A stretch of DNA of 64,000 nucleotides from Quadrisphaera setariae. Lineage in GTDB: Bacteria; Actinomycetota; Actinomycetes; Actinomycetales; Quadrisphaeraceae. Shown piece after piece: positions 9,132-18,155 of the stretch. A program made the position numbers and the translations under genes. The notes below the pieces were generated by a model that saw nothing but the letters and a program-made list of their open reading frames with translations, was not told the DNA's origin and did not search any database. Position 1 is the first letter of the stretch, and each line of letters starts with the position of its first letter. Where the stretch lies: contig NZ_VKAC01000007.1 of NCBI RefSeq assembly GCF_008041935.1, positions 248,001 through 312,000 on the forward strand, read 5' to 3'.

Positions 9132-10184
9132 ATGAGCAGCACGGCCACCGCCTCCGACGGAGCCGCCGCAGCGCGGCCCGCCGCCTCGTGGTGGCGCCTC
9201 GCCCGGTGGGCGCTGGTGGTGCTGCTCCTGGGCGTGGTGGTGGTGGAGCTGGTGGCCGGTCGCCGCGACGTGCTCCGCGCGCTCCGCGCGGTGAGCGACC
9301 CGGTCTGGTGGGCGCTGGGCCTGGCCGCGGTGGTCGACCTGGCGTCGATGGTCGCCTACGCGGTGATGCAGCGGCGGCTCCTGCTCGGCGCGGGGGTGCC
9401 CCGGCGGTCGGCCCGCGGCTGGCCCACCACCTCGCTGGCCTTCGAGGCCCACTCGCTGAGCATCTCCCTGCCCGGCGGTCCGGTGTTCTCCACCGCGCAC
9501 AACTTCTCCCGGATGACCGCCCTGGGCGCTCCCCGGCCGACCGCCACCTGGGTCATCGCGGTCAGCGGGGTGCTGTCGTCGGCGGCGCTGGCCCTGCTCG
9601 GCGCGGCCGGCGGCGTGTGGACCGGCGCACGCGGCGACCTGGGGCACGTGCTGGCGGCGGCCGGGGTGTTCGTCGTCGTCGTGGTGGCGGCGCGGGTGCT
9701 GGGCGCCCACCGCGCGTGGACCTCGACGCTCCACGACGTCACCACCGCCGGGCTGGCCCGCCTGTCGGGCCGCCGCCCGCGCACGGGCGCCGCGCTGCAC
9801 CGGGTGCACGAGGGCCTGCACGGCCTCGCGGCCGTGCGGGTCCGCCCCACCACCTGGGTGTGGGCGGGGGCGGGCGCGGTGGCCAACTGGGTGCTCGACG
9901 CGACGGCGCTGTGGCTGTGCTGCACGGCCGCCGGCCTGGACGGCCTGCGTCCCGAGCACGTGCTGCTCGCCTACACGGCGGCGATGGCCGCGGCGTCGTT
10001 CCCGCTGGTGCCCGCGGGCCTGGGCGTGGTGGACGCGGCCCTCACCGTCGGCCTGGTCGCGGCGGGGGCGACGCCTGGCGAGGCCCTTGCCGCCGACGTC
10101 CTCTACCGGGCGGTGAGCCTGGGCCTGGTCGGAGGCGCCGGCTGGGTGCTGTGGGGGCTGCACCGGCGGCGCCGCCAGGCCTAG
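9132..10184 (+). CDS. YbhN/LPG-synthase transmembrane domain protein
   Basis: A 350-residue integral membrane protein with about eight hydrophobic segments, matching the lysylphosphatidylglycerol-synthase TM region family (UPF0104). Family-typical stretches are [26 protein letters not shown] (here [18 protein letters not shown]) and the late [21 protein letters not shown]. No C-terminal soluble transferase domain follows, so it is not a full MprF. A lipid flipping or transfer role is usual speculation for the family, but no function is proven. The ATG at 9132 is preferred over 9120 and 9123 because gatggggg sits just upstream as a ribosome site. It is followed 10 bp later by gabT. Confidence 0.85.
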   Translation: MSSTATASDGAAAARPAASWWRLARWALVVLLLGVVVVELVAGRRDVLRALRAVSDPVWWALGLAAVVDLASMVAYAVMQRRLLLGAGVPRRSARGWPTTSLAFEAHSLSISLPGGPVFSTAHNFSRMTALGAPRPTATWVIAVSGVLSSAALALLGAAGGVWTGARGDLGHVLAAAGVFVVVVVAARVLGAHRAWTSTLHDVTTAGLARLSGRRPRTGAALHRVHEGLHGLAAVRVRPTTWVWAGAGAVANWVLDATALWLCCTAAGLDGLRPEHVLLAYTAAMAAASFPLVPAGLGVVDAALTVGLVAAGATPGEALAADVLYRAVSLGLVGGAGWVLWGLHRRRRQA

Positions 10185-10194
10185 CCTGGCCGCC

Positions 10195-11583
10195 ATGACC
10201 GCCACGGCCGACCCCCGCACGTCCACCGGCACCTCCCGCGAGCCGCTCGAGCAGGTCCGCCGGCTCGTCACCGAGGTCCCCGGTCCGCGCTCGAGGGCTC
10301 TGCAGGAGCGCCGCCTCGCGGCGGTGAGCAAGGGCGTCGGCTCGACCCTGCCGGTGTTCGTGGAGCGCGCCGAGGGTGCCGTGCTGCTCGACGCGGACGG
10401 CAACCAGCTCGTCGACCTGGGCGCGGGCATCGCCGTGGTCAACGTGGGCCACGCCCAGCCGCGCGTGGTGGAGCGCGTGCAGGCGCAGGTCGCCGACTTC
10501 ACCCACACCTGCTTCATGGTCACCCCGTACGAGGAGTACGTGGCGGTGTGCGAGGCGCTGGTGCGGCTGGCCCCGATCGAGGGTCCCGCCAAGGCCGCGC
10601 TGTTCAACACCGGCTCCGAGGCGGTCGAGAACGCCGTCAAGATCGCCCGGCACGCCACCGGGCGCGACGCCGTCGTCGTCTTCGACCACGCCTACCACGG
10701 CCGCACCAACCTCACGATGGCCATGACCGCCAAGGCCATGCCCTACAAGAAGGGCTTCGGCCCCTTCGCCGGCGAGGTCTACCGCGCCCCGATGAGCTAC
10801 CCCTTCCGCGACCCCCAGGGCATGACCGGTGAGCAGGCTGCGGCCCGCGCCATCTCCGTCATCGAGGCGCAGGTCGGCGCAGACCAGGTCGCCTGCGTCG
10901 TCATCGAGCCCGTCCAGGGCGAGGGCGGGTTCGTGGAGCCGGCCCCCGGGTTCCTGCCCGCACTGGCCGCGTGGTGCCGCCAGAACGGCGCGCTGTTCGT
11001 CGCCGACGAGGTGCAGACGGGGTTCGCGCGCACCGGTGACGTCTTCGCCTGCGAGCGCGAGGGCGTCCGTCCCGACCTCATGACCATCGCCAAGGGCGTC
11101 GCCGGGGGGCTGCCGCTGGCCGCGGTGGTCGGCCGGGCCGACGCGATGGACGCGGTGCACTCCGGCGGCCTGGGCGGCACCTACGGCGGCAACCCCGTCG
11201 CCTGCGCCGCGGCGCTGGGCGCGCTGGAGGCGATGGCCGACCTCGACCTGGTCGGCGCGGCCCGCGCCATCGAGGAGCGGATGGTCGCGCGCCTGCGCGC
11301 GCTGCAGGACCAGCGGCCCGGTATCGGCGACGTGCGCGGCCGCGGGGCGATGCTGGCGATCGAGGTGGTGAAGACCGAGGGCGGCGCCGCCACGATCCAG
11401 CCCGACGCCGCGGGCGCCGCCGCGATCAGCGCCGCCTGCCACGCCGCCGGCGTGGTCACGCTCACCTGCGGCACGTACGGCAACGTGCTGCGCTTCCTGC
11501 CGCCGCTGACCATCGAGCCGGCGCTCCTGGACGACGCCCTGGACGTGCTCGAGACGGCGGTGCTGACGGCCCTCGCCGGCTGA
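10195..11583 (+). CDS. gabT: 4-aminobutyrate--2-oxoglutarate transaminase
   Basis: A 462-residue PLP-dependent class III aminotransferase that likely converts GABA and 2-oxoglutarate to succinate semialdehyde and glutamate. Visible motifs are the cofactor phosphate loop ALFNTGSEAVENAVKIAR, FDHAYHGRTNLTMAMTAK, the PLP-ring aspartate in LFVADEVQTGFARTG, and the Schiff-base lysine in MTIAKGVAGGLPLAAV. IEPVQGEGGF is the GABA/acetylornithine subgroup signature. No succinate-semialdehyde dehydrogenase gene is nearby, so the next step is encoded elsewhere. A second, less related class III aminotransferase lies at 20258. Neighbouring subfamilies (acetylornithine, 5-aminovalerate) are possible alternatives. 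Confidence 0.9.
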   Translation: MTATADPRTSTGTSREPLEQVRRLVTEVPGPRSRALQERRLAAVSKGVGSTLPVFVERAEGAVLLDADGNQLVDLGAGIAVVNVGHAQPRVVERVQAQVADFTHTCFMVTPYEEYVAVCEALVRLAPIEGPAKAALFNTGSEAVENAVKIARHATGRDAVVVFDHAYHGRTNLTMAMTAKAMPYKKGFGPFAGEVYRAPMSYPFRDPQGMTGEQAAARAISVIEAQVGADQVACVVIEPVQGEGGFVEPAPGFLPALAAWCRQNGALFVADEVQTGFARTGDVFACEREGVRPDLMTIAKGVAGGLPLAAVVGRADAMDAVHSGGLGGTYGGNPVACAAALGALEAMADLDLVGAARAIEERMVARLRALQDQRPGIGDVRGRGAMLAIEVVKTEGGAATIQPDAAGAAAISAACHAAGVVTLTCGTYGNVLRFLPPLTIEPALLDDALDVLETAVLTALAG

Positions 11584-11623
11584 CCGCTGGCGGCCGGGGC
11601 CGCGCGGGTCCAGGCTGCCGGGC

Positions 11624-12517
11624 GTGACGTTCGACCCCGGCGGCAGGATCGACCCCGGCCGCGCCTCGCGCGGCGGCGGAGGGCGGCGCGGTGTCGCCGT
11701 GGGCGGAGGCCTCGGCGGCCTGCTCATCCTCCTCGTGGGCGCCTACTTCGGCCTGGACCTGTCCGGCGTGGTGGGAGGGCAGCAGGCGAGCTCGGGCGGC
11801 GGCAGCCAGCAGGCGCAGGCCGTCGACGGGCGCCAGGCGTTCCCCGAGTGCACGTCGGGGCAGGCGGCCAACGAGGACGTCGACTGCCGCGTCATCGCCA
11901 CCGCCGAGTCGCTCGACGCCGTGTGGGGCCAGCTGCTGCCCGGTGAGTACCGCGAGCCCGAGCTGGTCCTCTTCACGGGCGCGGTGGGCACGGCCTGCGG
12001 GGACGCCACGAGCGAGGTCGGGCCGTTCTACTGCCCGGGAGACCGGACGGCGTACTTCGACACCGCGTTCTTCCAGGAGCTCACCGACAGGTTCGGCGCG
12101 AGCAGCGGACCGCTCGCGCAGGAGTACGTCGTGGCGCACGAGTTCGGGCACGCCGTCCAGGACCAGCAGGGCCTGCTCGCCGCCGTCCAGGGCGACCGCG
12201 CCGGTGCGGAGTCCGCGGCCGTGCGCAGCGAGCTCCAGGCCGACTGCTTCGCCGGGGTGTGGGCGCACCACGCGACGAGCACTCCGGACCCGGACACCGG
12301 CCGGCCACTGCTGCAGCCGCTCACGCCGACCGACGTCTCCGACGCGCTGTCGGCGGCGGCGTCCGTCGGCGACGACAGGATCCAGGAGACCGCCACCGGC
12401 CGCACCGACCCCGAGACGTACACGCACGGCACGGCCGAGCAGCGGCAGCGGTGGTTCTCGACCGGCTACGACTCGGGCGACCCCGCGGCCTGCGACACGA
12501 GCTCGGCCCAGCTCTAG
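11624..12517 (+). CDS. Membrane-anchored neutral zinc metallopeptidase, YpfJ family
   Basis: A 297-residue protein of the Zn_peptidase_2 family. It has a short glycine/arginine-rich cytoplasmic head (about 1-25), one membrane segment near 27-45 (VGGGLGGLLILLVGAYFGL), a serine/glycine/glutamine linker, and an extracytoplasmic domain. The catalytic zinc site is VVAHEFGHAVQDQQGLL (HEFGH), preceded by FYCPGDRTAYFDTAFFQEL and followed by ELQADCFAGVWAHHA, all standard for the family. Proteolytic function is inferred from the HExxH-type motif; the physiological substrate is unknown. The start is GTG. It converges with the PurO-like gene 25 bp away, with no obvious terminator between. Confidence 0.9.
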   Translation: MTFDPGGRIDPGRASRGGGGRRGVAVGGGLGGLLILLVGAYFGLDLSGVVGGQQASSGGGSQQAQAVDGRQAFPECTSGQAANEDVDCRVIATAESLDAVWGQLLPGEYREPELVLFTGAVGTACGDATSEVGPFYCPGDRTAYFDTAFFQELTDRFGASSGPLAQEYVVAHEFGHAVQDQQGLLAAVQGDRAGAESAAVRSELQADCFAGVWAHHATSTPDPDTGRPLLQPLTPTDVSDALSAAASVGDDRIQETATGRTDPETYTHGTAEQRQRWFSTGYDSGDPAACDTSSAQL

Positions 12518-12542
12518 CGAGCGGCGCCGCGCGCGGCCGGGG

Positions 12543-13250
12543 TCACGCGCGCAGCAGCGGCGCGGCTCCCGCCCGCCTCAGGGGCACGGCGAGCGCGGCC
12601 ACCCGCAGGGCCGGGTCGAGCGCCTCCCACACCCCGTCGAGGAGGTCCGCGAGGGAGGCCGCCGGCGCCGCCGCGTCCACCGGGGCGGCGGTCGAGCGCA
12701 CGTCCTGCACGCCGCCGTCGTAGGTGGTCATCACGACGGCGGTGCCGGCGCCGAGGGCACCGACCGACCACAGCAGCCTGTCGGTGCCGTCGCCGCCCCG
12801 GGCGCTCCGCTTGGCGACGCCGAGCACGCCGTCGGCGTCGTCGTCGTCGTCGCAGACCACCCAGATGCGGGAGGTGCAGATCGGCGGGTCGGGCTCGTAG
12901 CTGTGCGCCGCCCAGGCCACGTGCACCGGCTGTCCCGCGTCGAGGGCCTCGGCGATCGGGACGACCTGGTCTCCGTTGCCGACCACGAGGCGGCTCCCCC
13001 GGCGGGCGACGGCCACGTAGTGGCGCAGGGCGTCGTGGGGACCGGCCGAGGTGTCCTCCACGGCGACGTCACCGCCGTCCAGGACGCGCAGCGCCCGGGC
13101 GCGCGAGCCCTCGCTGCGACCGGTGAGGAAGTACACGACCCCCAGCTCGCCGTCCGCCGTGCGCGCCAGGAGCAGCCCGCGCCCGGGGTAGGGGCGGGCG
13201 ACGAGGACGGCGCCGACGGTCGGGAGCGCGTTCTGCGCTGCGGTCTCCAC
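12543..13250 (-). CDS. IMP cyclohydrolase-like (PurO-type) protein
   Basis: A 235-residue cytoplasmic protein from a GTG at 13250 (METAAQNALPTVGAVLVARPY). VYFLTGRSEGSRARALRV, HYVAVARRGSRLVVGNGDQ and HSYEPDPPICTSRIWVV match the IMP_cyclohyd fold of archaeal PurO, which closes FAICAR to IMP. An acidic DDDDDADG insert lies near residue 145. Bacteria usually use bifunctional PurH, which should exist elsewhere in this genome, so this copy may be auxiliary or have another nucleotide substrate. It lies between convergent and tandem neighbours with no purine gene nearby. Family assignment is fairly secure; the reaction is not. Confidence 0.75.
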   Translation of the reverse strand: METAAQNALPTVGAVLVARPYPGRGLLLARTADGELGVVYFLTGRSEGSRARALRVLDGGDVAVEDTSAGPHDALRHYVAVARRGSRLVVGNGDQVVPIAEALDAGQPVHVAWAAHSYEPDPPICTSRIWVVCDDDDDADGVLGVAKRSARGGDGTDRLLWSVGALGAGTAVVMTTYDGGVQDVRSTAAPVDAAAPAASLADLLDGVWEALDPALRVAALAVPLRRAGAAPLLRA

Positions 13251-13261
13251 GACGCCCCAGG

Positions 13262-14413
13262 CTACGGCTGCGGCGTGCCGGTCGGCGCGAAGCCCGGCGC
13301 CGTCTTGCCCAGCCACGCCAGGGCCTGCGGCATCTGCGCGGCCCACACGTCGCTGCGGTGGCCGCCGGTCTTGGCGATGAGCGAGGTCACCGACATCGGC
13401 GCCTTGGCCGCCGCGAGGAAGGCCTTGGTCGTGGGCCAGCTCTCGGGGTCGTCCTGGCTGGAGGCCACGAAGAGCGACACCGCGGGCGGGTTCTTGGCGG
13501 CCACGGCGACGAGGTCGTGCGCCTGCGCCTCGGGGCTGTTCTTGGGGAAGGGGACGTAGCCGCTGCCCGGCTCGTAGCGGAAGTAGCCGCCCATGACGAT
13601 GCCCGCGCCGTACTGCTGCGGGTGGAGCATCGTCAGCTCGGCGGCGCACCAGCCGCCCATGGAGAAGCCCATGGCCGCCCACGCCTGCGGGCTGGTGCGA
13701 GCGCGGTAGCTCGCCTCGACCGCCTTCGGCAGGTCGCTGCTGAGCCAGGTCTCCACCTGGGGCTGCCCCTGCGGACCGTTGAGGCACTCGTTGTCGCGGC
13801 CGGCGGGGATGCCGAGGTCGGGGATGACGACGATCGGGTCGGCCATCTGGCCCGACTTGACCGCCACCTCCACGGCGGGGCGCACGTCCAGGGCGGTGAG
13901 CCACTGCTTGGGGCTGCCCGGGTAGCCGTGCAGGGCCACGACGACGGGGTAGGTGGTGGAGGCCTGGGACGGGTCGTCGTACCCCCGCGGGAGGACCACG
14001 AGCGCGGTGCTCGTGACGCCGGACGCTCCGGTGACGGTCAGCTGCTGGACCCGGTCCCCGTAGCCGTCGACAGGGGTGCCGCGCGGTCCGGTGGGCTTGG
14101 TGGTGCCGGCGAGCAGGGCGTTGGCCTGCGCCTTCGTCTCGGTGCCGCGGCTGGCCCCCTTGGTGCTCACGACCGCGTCGGCGTTGGCCCCGACCAGGTC
14201 GTTCCAGCCGCTGTAGAAGGCGAAGTGGTCGTTCGCGGAGATCAGCATCGCGAAGACGACGAGCGCGTTGACGCCCAGGAGCGCCGCACCGCGGGCCACC
14301 ACCGCCACGGCCCCGCGACGCGCCAGACGGCCCCAGAGGAGGACGACGACGACGAACGCCGCCGCTGCGGCGATGATGCTGCCGAACTGCAGCAAGGACC
14401 CTGTGAGGCTCAC
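13262..14413 (-). CDS. Membrane-anchored alpha/beta-hydrolase, antigen 85/esterase-D-like
   Basis: A 383-residue protein with two or three N-terminal membrane segments (about 1-80) and an extracytoplasmic hydrolase domain. The catalytic set is visible: nucleophile serine in MGFSMGGWCAAEL, aspartate in ASSQDDPESWP and histidine in TGGHRSDVW. The oxyanion region is VALHGYPGSPKQW. This matches the putative-esterase family that includes mycolyltransferases, and many actinobacteria without mycolates carry such proteins. The GTG at 14413 is preferred because GAGGA stands just upstream; an ATG at 14488 would add a hydrophilic tail. The substrate is unknown. It is not clearly in an operon with the PurO-like gene, although only 11 bp separate them. 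Confidence 0.85.
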   Translation of the reverse strand: MSLTGSLLQFGSIIAAAAAFVVVVLLWGRLARRGAVAVVARGAALLGVNALVVFAMLISANDHFAFYSGWNDLVGANADAVVSTKGASRGTETKAQANALLAGTTKPTGPRGTPVDGYGDRVQQLTVTGASGVTSTALVVLPRGYDDPSQASTTYPVVVALHGYPGSPKQWLTALDVRPAVEVAVKSGQMADPIVVIPDLGIPAGRDNECLNGPQGQPQVETWLSSDLPKAVEASYRARTSPQAWAAMGFSMGGWCAAELTMLHPQQYGAGIVMGGYFRYEPGSGYVPFPKNSPEAQAHDLVAVAAKNPPAVSLFVASSQDDPESWPTTKAFLAAAKAPMSVTSLIAKTGGHRSDVWAAQMPQALAWLGKTAPGFAPTGTPQP

Positions 14414-14453
14414 ACGACCATCCTCGTGAGCGGGCTGTGAGGACGCTGGATCT

Positions 14454-14825
14454 TCAGCGGAGATCCGCTGGGAGGCGGTCGGGCGCACGGCCCGCTCCCA
14501 CCAGCTCGGGCACGGCGTGCGACGCCGAGGGCGCCCCGAGGCCCACCCGCACCGCGAAGGCGCCCAGCGCCCTCAGCAGCGCCACCGCCTGAGGGCGCCA
14601 CAGCGACGCCTCGCGCTCCAGCCCTCCGAGGCGAGGCGGCTGGGGCAGCAGCGCCAGGAAGCGCCGGCTGCCCGGCACCCGGCGGCGCAGCACCAGCGCG
14701 TCACCCACGGGTGCTCCCGCGGTGTCCGTCCAGCCGAGCACGAGGGGCGACCACGCCGGGTCGGCCCGGGCCCACCCGGGCAGGGCGGGTTCCCGTTCGA
14801 GCACGCTGACGCGCAACGGGCTCAC
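14454..14825 (-). pseudogene. Truncated FemX/FmhX-like peptidyltransferase remnant
   Basis: A GTG at 14825 opens a 123-codon frame ending at 14454. LPGWARADPAWSPLVLGWTD, GDALVLRRRVPGSRRFLALL and LLRALGAFAVRVG line up with the first 110-130 residues of actinobacterial FemABX proteins, which add bridge amino acids to lipid II and are normally about 350-380 residues. Everything after that point, including the rest of the first GNAT-like lobe and all of the second, is missing. The reading frame itself is open, so it could make a short protein, but no known FemX works at this length. I read it as a decayed or recombined gene. The next gene downstream is the membrane esterase. Confidence 0.6.
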
Positions 14826-14984
14826 GACCCCCTCGGGCCGTGGTCCGCTGCCGCCTCCGGGGAGCACGTCGACCACGACCACGACCCTGCCCCGCCCAGC
14901 CGGACCGACGCGACCGCCCCCAGGAGGGTCCCGGGCGCCCCGGGGGTCATCCCCTGGTCGGACCGGACTCCTCGGGAGTGCTGG

Positions 14985-15524
14985 TCAGTGCTCCACGAGC
15001 TGCTTGGCGAGGTGGATGCTGTGCGGGGAGTCGGCGTAGTGGCCGTACGGCGCGGTCGGCTCGTACCCGGCGCTGCGGTACAGCGCCACGGCCTCGGGCT
15101 GCATCTGCCCGGTCTCCAGCACGACCCGGCGGTGCCCCAGGGCGCGGGCCCGGTCCTCGACGGCCGCCAGCAGTCGCCGTGCGTGACCGCGCCGCCGGTG
15201 CGCGGCGCGGACGTACATGCGCTTGAGCTCGACGTCGCCGTCGCCGTGGTCGCGCAGACCGGCCGTGCCCACGGGCTCGCCGTCGAGGAGCGCCACGAGG
15301 AAGGCCCCACCGGGCGGGGCGAACTCGGCGGGGCTCAGGGGGGTGTCGTCGGGGCCGCCGTAGCGCTGGACGTACTCGGCCTGCACCTCGTTGACGAGCT
15401 CCTGCACGAGCGGGCTGTCGTAGGCGGCTTCCACCAGCACCAGGCGCGTCCCGCCCTCAGCGCCCCGGTCCTCCAGCTGCGTCACGGCGCCAGGGTGCCA
15501 GGCGGCCCCTCTCACGGTAGACAC
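14985..15524 (-). CDS. GNAT family N-acetyltransferase
   Basis: A cytoplasmic acetyltransferase of about 179 residues. The acetyl-CoA binding core is VELKRMYVRAAHRRRGHARRLL, followed by LGHRRVVLETGQMQPEAVAL and YRSAGYEPTAPYG, all classic for small GNAT enzymes related to those annotated as N-acyltransferases of amino acids or polyamines. The start is uncertain. The frame is open back to 15602, overlapping the divergent YtxH-like gene; the GTG at 15524 has aggtgg upstream and avoids the overlap, and further GTGs lie at 15515 and 15485. The substrate cannot be inferred. Confidence 0.8.
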   Translation of the reverse strand: MSTVRGAAWHPGAVTQLEDRGAEGGTRLVLVEAAYDSPLVQELVNEVQAEYVQRYGGPDDTPLSPAEFAPPGGAFLVALLDGEPVGTAGLRDHGDGDVELKRMYVRAAHRRRGHARRLLAAVEDRARALGHRRVVLETGQMQPEAVALYRSAGYEPTAPYGHYADSPHSIHLAKQLVEH

Positions 15525-15579
15525 GTGGTCCACCTGGAGAACACCGGGACGCCAGACCCTCACCTCTCGGAGGAACCCC

Positions 15580-15984
15580 GTGGGCAAGAAGTCGCTCCTC
15601 ATCGGCGCTGCGATCGGCTACGTGCTGGGCGCCCGGGCGGGCCGCGAGCGCTACGACCAGATCGCCTCGGCGGTCTCGCGCCTCTGGAACGACCCGAAGG
15701 TGAAGTCGAAGGTCGACCAGGCCCAGACCACCGCCGTCGACACCGCGAAGAGCGCCGCGGCCAGCGCCAAGGACGCCGCGGCGAACAGCTCCACCGTCCA
15801 GGCGGTCAAGGACAAGCTCCCCGGCTCGGGCAGCGCCGGCAGCTCGGGCACGAGCAGCACCAGCGCCACCACCTCGACGAGCGGGACCGCGACCACCGGC
15901 GCCGGTGCGACGGGCACCTCCCAGCCGGGGTCGACCACTCCCCTCACGCCGACCACCGGCAGCAACGCCGGCGGGCGCCCCTGA
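15580..15984 (+). CDS. YtxH-like small membrane-associated protein
   Basis: A 134-residue protein from a GTG at 15580 with cggaggaacccc upstream. A short hydrophobic N-terminus (KKSLLIGAAIGYVLGARAGRERY) is followed by an alanine/lysine helix (DPKVKSKVDQAQTTAVDTAK), and then a low-complexity Ser/Thr/Gly tail from about residue 85. This layout is common in actinobacteria and annotated as YtxH domain. The function is unknown; stress or envelope roles are proposed for Bacillus YtxH. It stands alone, divergent from the GNAT gene. Confidence 0.75.
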   Translation: MGKKSLLIGAAIGYVLGARAGRERYDQIASAVSRLWNDPKVKSKVDQAQTTAVDTAKSAAASAKDAAANSSTVQAVKDKLPGSGSAGSSGTSSTSATTSTSGTATTGAGATGTSQPGSTTPLTPTTGSNAGGRP

Positions 15985-16004
15985 CACCAGCCCGGCGGGG
16001 CGCC

Positions 16005-16736
16005 TCACAGGTGGCGCAGGTAGCGGCGGGGGTCGTCCATGAACGCCCGCCAGTGCGCCACCAGCGGGAGGGCGTCCCAGGGGACGTCGGTCAGCCCGTC
16101 GTCGTCGACCAGCAGCACCCGGGCGCCCGGCAGGGCGGCCAGCAGCGGTGAGTGGGTCGCCACCAGCACCTGGGCGGTGCCGGTGGCGACCAGGTCGGCC
16201 AGCTGCGCGAGCAGGGCGAGCTGGCTGGTGAACGACAGCGCACTCTCGGGCTCGTCGAAGCAGTAGAGCCCGGGACCGAGGTAGCGCCGCGTCCCGAGCA
16301 GGGTGTTGAAGGCCTCGCCGTGGCTCATCTCGTGGAAGTCGGCAGGGTCGTCGCGGCTCCCGACGATCGTGTCGAAGACCTGGTGCATCGTCTCGGCGCG
16401 CAGGAAGAACCCCCAGCGACCCGCCCCGTACCCCCGGCGGACGCGCAGCGCCCTGCCCACGGGATCGGGGTCGTCGTCGGTGAGCATGCCGCGGGTGTTC
16501 GCGGAGCCGCCTCGGCTGTCCAGGCCGTACGCCCACGCGATCCCCTCGAGCACCGTCGACTTGCCCGCGCCGTTCTCCCCCACGAGGACGGTGGCCGGCC
16601 CGAGGTCGAGCCCGTCGCCCACGAGCTGGGCGACGGCGGGCACGGTCATCGGCCACGACCCGGGCAGCAGCGGCGCGGCGTCGGGGTTCCGCTCCACGCG
16701 CACCACCGGGAGGCCCCACCGAGACCTGTCCAGCAC
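16005..16736 (-). CDS. AAA family ATPase (stand-alone, ABC/RecF-like)
   Basis: A 243-residue protein from a GTG at 16736. Walker A is ATVLVGENGAGKSTVLEGIA (near 50-65), with the ABC-like region MSHGEAFNTLL, Walker B GLYCFDEPESALSFTSQLALL, and the H-motif QVLVATHSPLLAALPGARVL. The pattern matches short predicted ATPases often paired with OLD-like or repair functions, but no nuclease or TOPRIM partner is adjacent. It starts 21 bp downstream of the saccharopine-dehydrogenase-like gene and may be co-transcribed. Biological role unknown; ATP binding is the only confident statement. Confidence 0.8.
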   Translation of the reverse strand: MLDRSRWGLPVVRVERNPDAAPLLPGSWPMTVPAVAQLVGDGLDLGPATVLVGENGAGKSTVLEGIAWAYGLDSRGGSANTRGMLTDDDPDPVGRALRVRRGYGAGRWGFFLRAETMHQVFDTIVGSRDDPADFHEMSHGEAFNTLLGTRRYLGPGLYCFDEPESALSFTSQLALLAQLADLVATGTAQVLVATHSPLLAALPGARVLLVDDDGLTDVPWDALPLVAHWRAFMDDPRRYLRHL

Positions 16737-16756
16737 CCCCTGCCCCCGTGGCGAGG

Positions 16757-18037
16757 TCAGGAGGACGACGACGGCGTCGGGGTGCGCTCCTGCATCCCCC
16801 AGGGGCTGGCGTAGCCGTCCTCGGCGGCGAGCAGGTCCAGGAACGGCCGGTGCGGCAGCGCCTCCGGGCCGAGCACACCGGCGCCGGACCAGCGGCCGTC
16901 GGCCAGCAGCTCGAGGGCGACGGCTGGGTTCACCGCGGTCTGCCAGACCACGCACTGCGCGCCGAACTCCTCCATGGACCAGGCGTTGTCGACCACGTGG
17001 TGCAGGTAGACCTCGCGGGGCCGCCCCGCGAAGCCCTCGCCCTTGCCGGTGCCCGTGACGAGCAGCCCGGCGCAGGTGGCTCCCCTCATGAGAGGACCGA
17101 GGGTGGCGGGGTCGGGCAGGGAGGCGGCCACCACGTCGCGCGGGCTGACCTCGACGCCCTTGACGGTGATCGGCTCGGTGCGGTCCAGGCCCAGCTTGCG
17201 CAGGGTCTTCAGCACCCCGATGAACTCCTCCCCCAGCCCGTACTTGAAGGTGACGCGGTCGGCCTGGAGCCAGCGGGGCATGAGGAGGACCTCCTCGTGC
17301 TCGACGTGCACGCACTCCACGGGCCCGATGGCGCCGGGGAAGTCGAAGACCTCCGGCTCGCTGAAGGGGGGCAGGGTGCTCCACGCGCCGTCGTCCCACA
17401 CCACGGGCGGGTTGAGGCACTCCTCGATGGTGGTCCAGATCGAGAAGGACGGCGCGAACTCGTACCCGTCCACGGTGAGGTTGGCGCCGTCGCGCACCCC
17501 GAGCTCCGTGACGGTCTCGAAGAGCTCCTCGCAGGCGTAGCGGGCGAAGACGTCGGCCAGCCCGGGCTCCACGCCGATGCCGACCAGCGCCAGGCGGCCG
17601 GCGTCCTCCCACTGCGGCGCGAGGGCGAACTGCTCGTCGCCCAGCTTCACGCCGGTCTTCGCGTACGGCTCGGTGGGGTGCGGCTTCGAGAGCGACATCG
17701 CCATGTCGAGGTAGTCCGCCCCCGCGGCCAGCGCCCCGGTGAAGATCGGCATGACGAAGCGGGGGTCGACGGCGTTCATGACGTGCGTGGCGCCGACCTC
17801 GCGGGCCAGGGCCTCCACGGAGGCGGCGTCGGAGGCGTCGACGCGGGCGGCGCTGAAGGCCCGTACGCCGGCGTCGCCCTCGCGGTGGCGGACCGCCTCG
17901 ACGGTGCGCTGCGCGCGGGCGAGGTCGTAGTCGGCCACGACGACGGCGTCGGCGAAGGGCCGGGTGCGGAAGCGACGAGCCAGGATGCGTGACAGCGCGT
18001 CGCCCACACCACCGGAGCCCACCAGCAGGATCTTCAT
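16757..18037 (-). CDS. Saccharopine dehydrogenase family oxidoreductase
   Basis: A 426-residue NAD(P)-dependent enzyme. The Rossmann motif LLVGSGGVGDALSRIL is at residues 4-19. THVMNAVDPRFVMPIFTGAL and GADYLDMAMSLSKPHP match the saccharopine dehydrogenase NADP-binding domain, and GVEPGLADVFARYA opens the C-terminal domain. It may act as a lysine or saccharopine dehydrogenase, or as another reductase of this fold. The divergent APC permease (118 bp between starts), followed by Lrp and aminotransferase genes, supports a role in breakdown or interconversion of an amino acid such as lysine, but that is inference. A serine run (PTPSSSS) closes the protein. Confidence 0.85.
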   Translation of the reverse strand: MKILLVGSGGVGDALSRILARRFRTRPFADAVVVADYDLARAQRTVEAVRHREGDAGVRAFSAARVDASDAASVEALAREVGATHVMNAVDPRFVMPIFTGALAAGADYLDMAMSLSKPHPTEPYAKTGVKLGDEQFALAPQWEDAGRLALVGIGVEPGLADVFARYACEELFETVTELGVRDGANLTVDGYEFAPSFSIWTTIEECLNPPVVWDDGAWSTLPPFSEPEVFDFPGAIGPVECVHVEHEEVLLMPRWLQADRVTFKYGLGEEFIGVLKTLRKLGLDRTEPITVKGVEVSPRDVVAASLPDPATLGPLMRGATCAGLLVTGTGKGEGFAGRPREVYLHHVVDNAWSMEEFGAQCVVWQTAVNPAVALELLADGRWSGAGVLGPEALPHRPFLDLLAAEDGYASPWGMQERTPTPSSSS

Positions 18038-18155
18038 CGGCGGAGGCTAGCGCGGTCGGGGTTGCCCCGCGCCTGTCGCTGGCAGCCGATCGGGGCCATG
18101 ATGCGGCCTCCAGGGTGCTGACAGGCGCCGTGCAGGGTTCGACGAGGAGGCCGGT

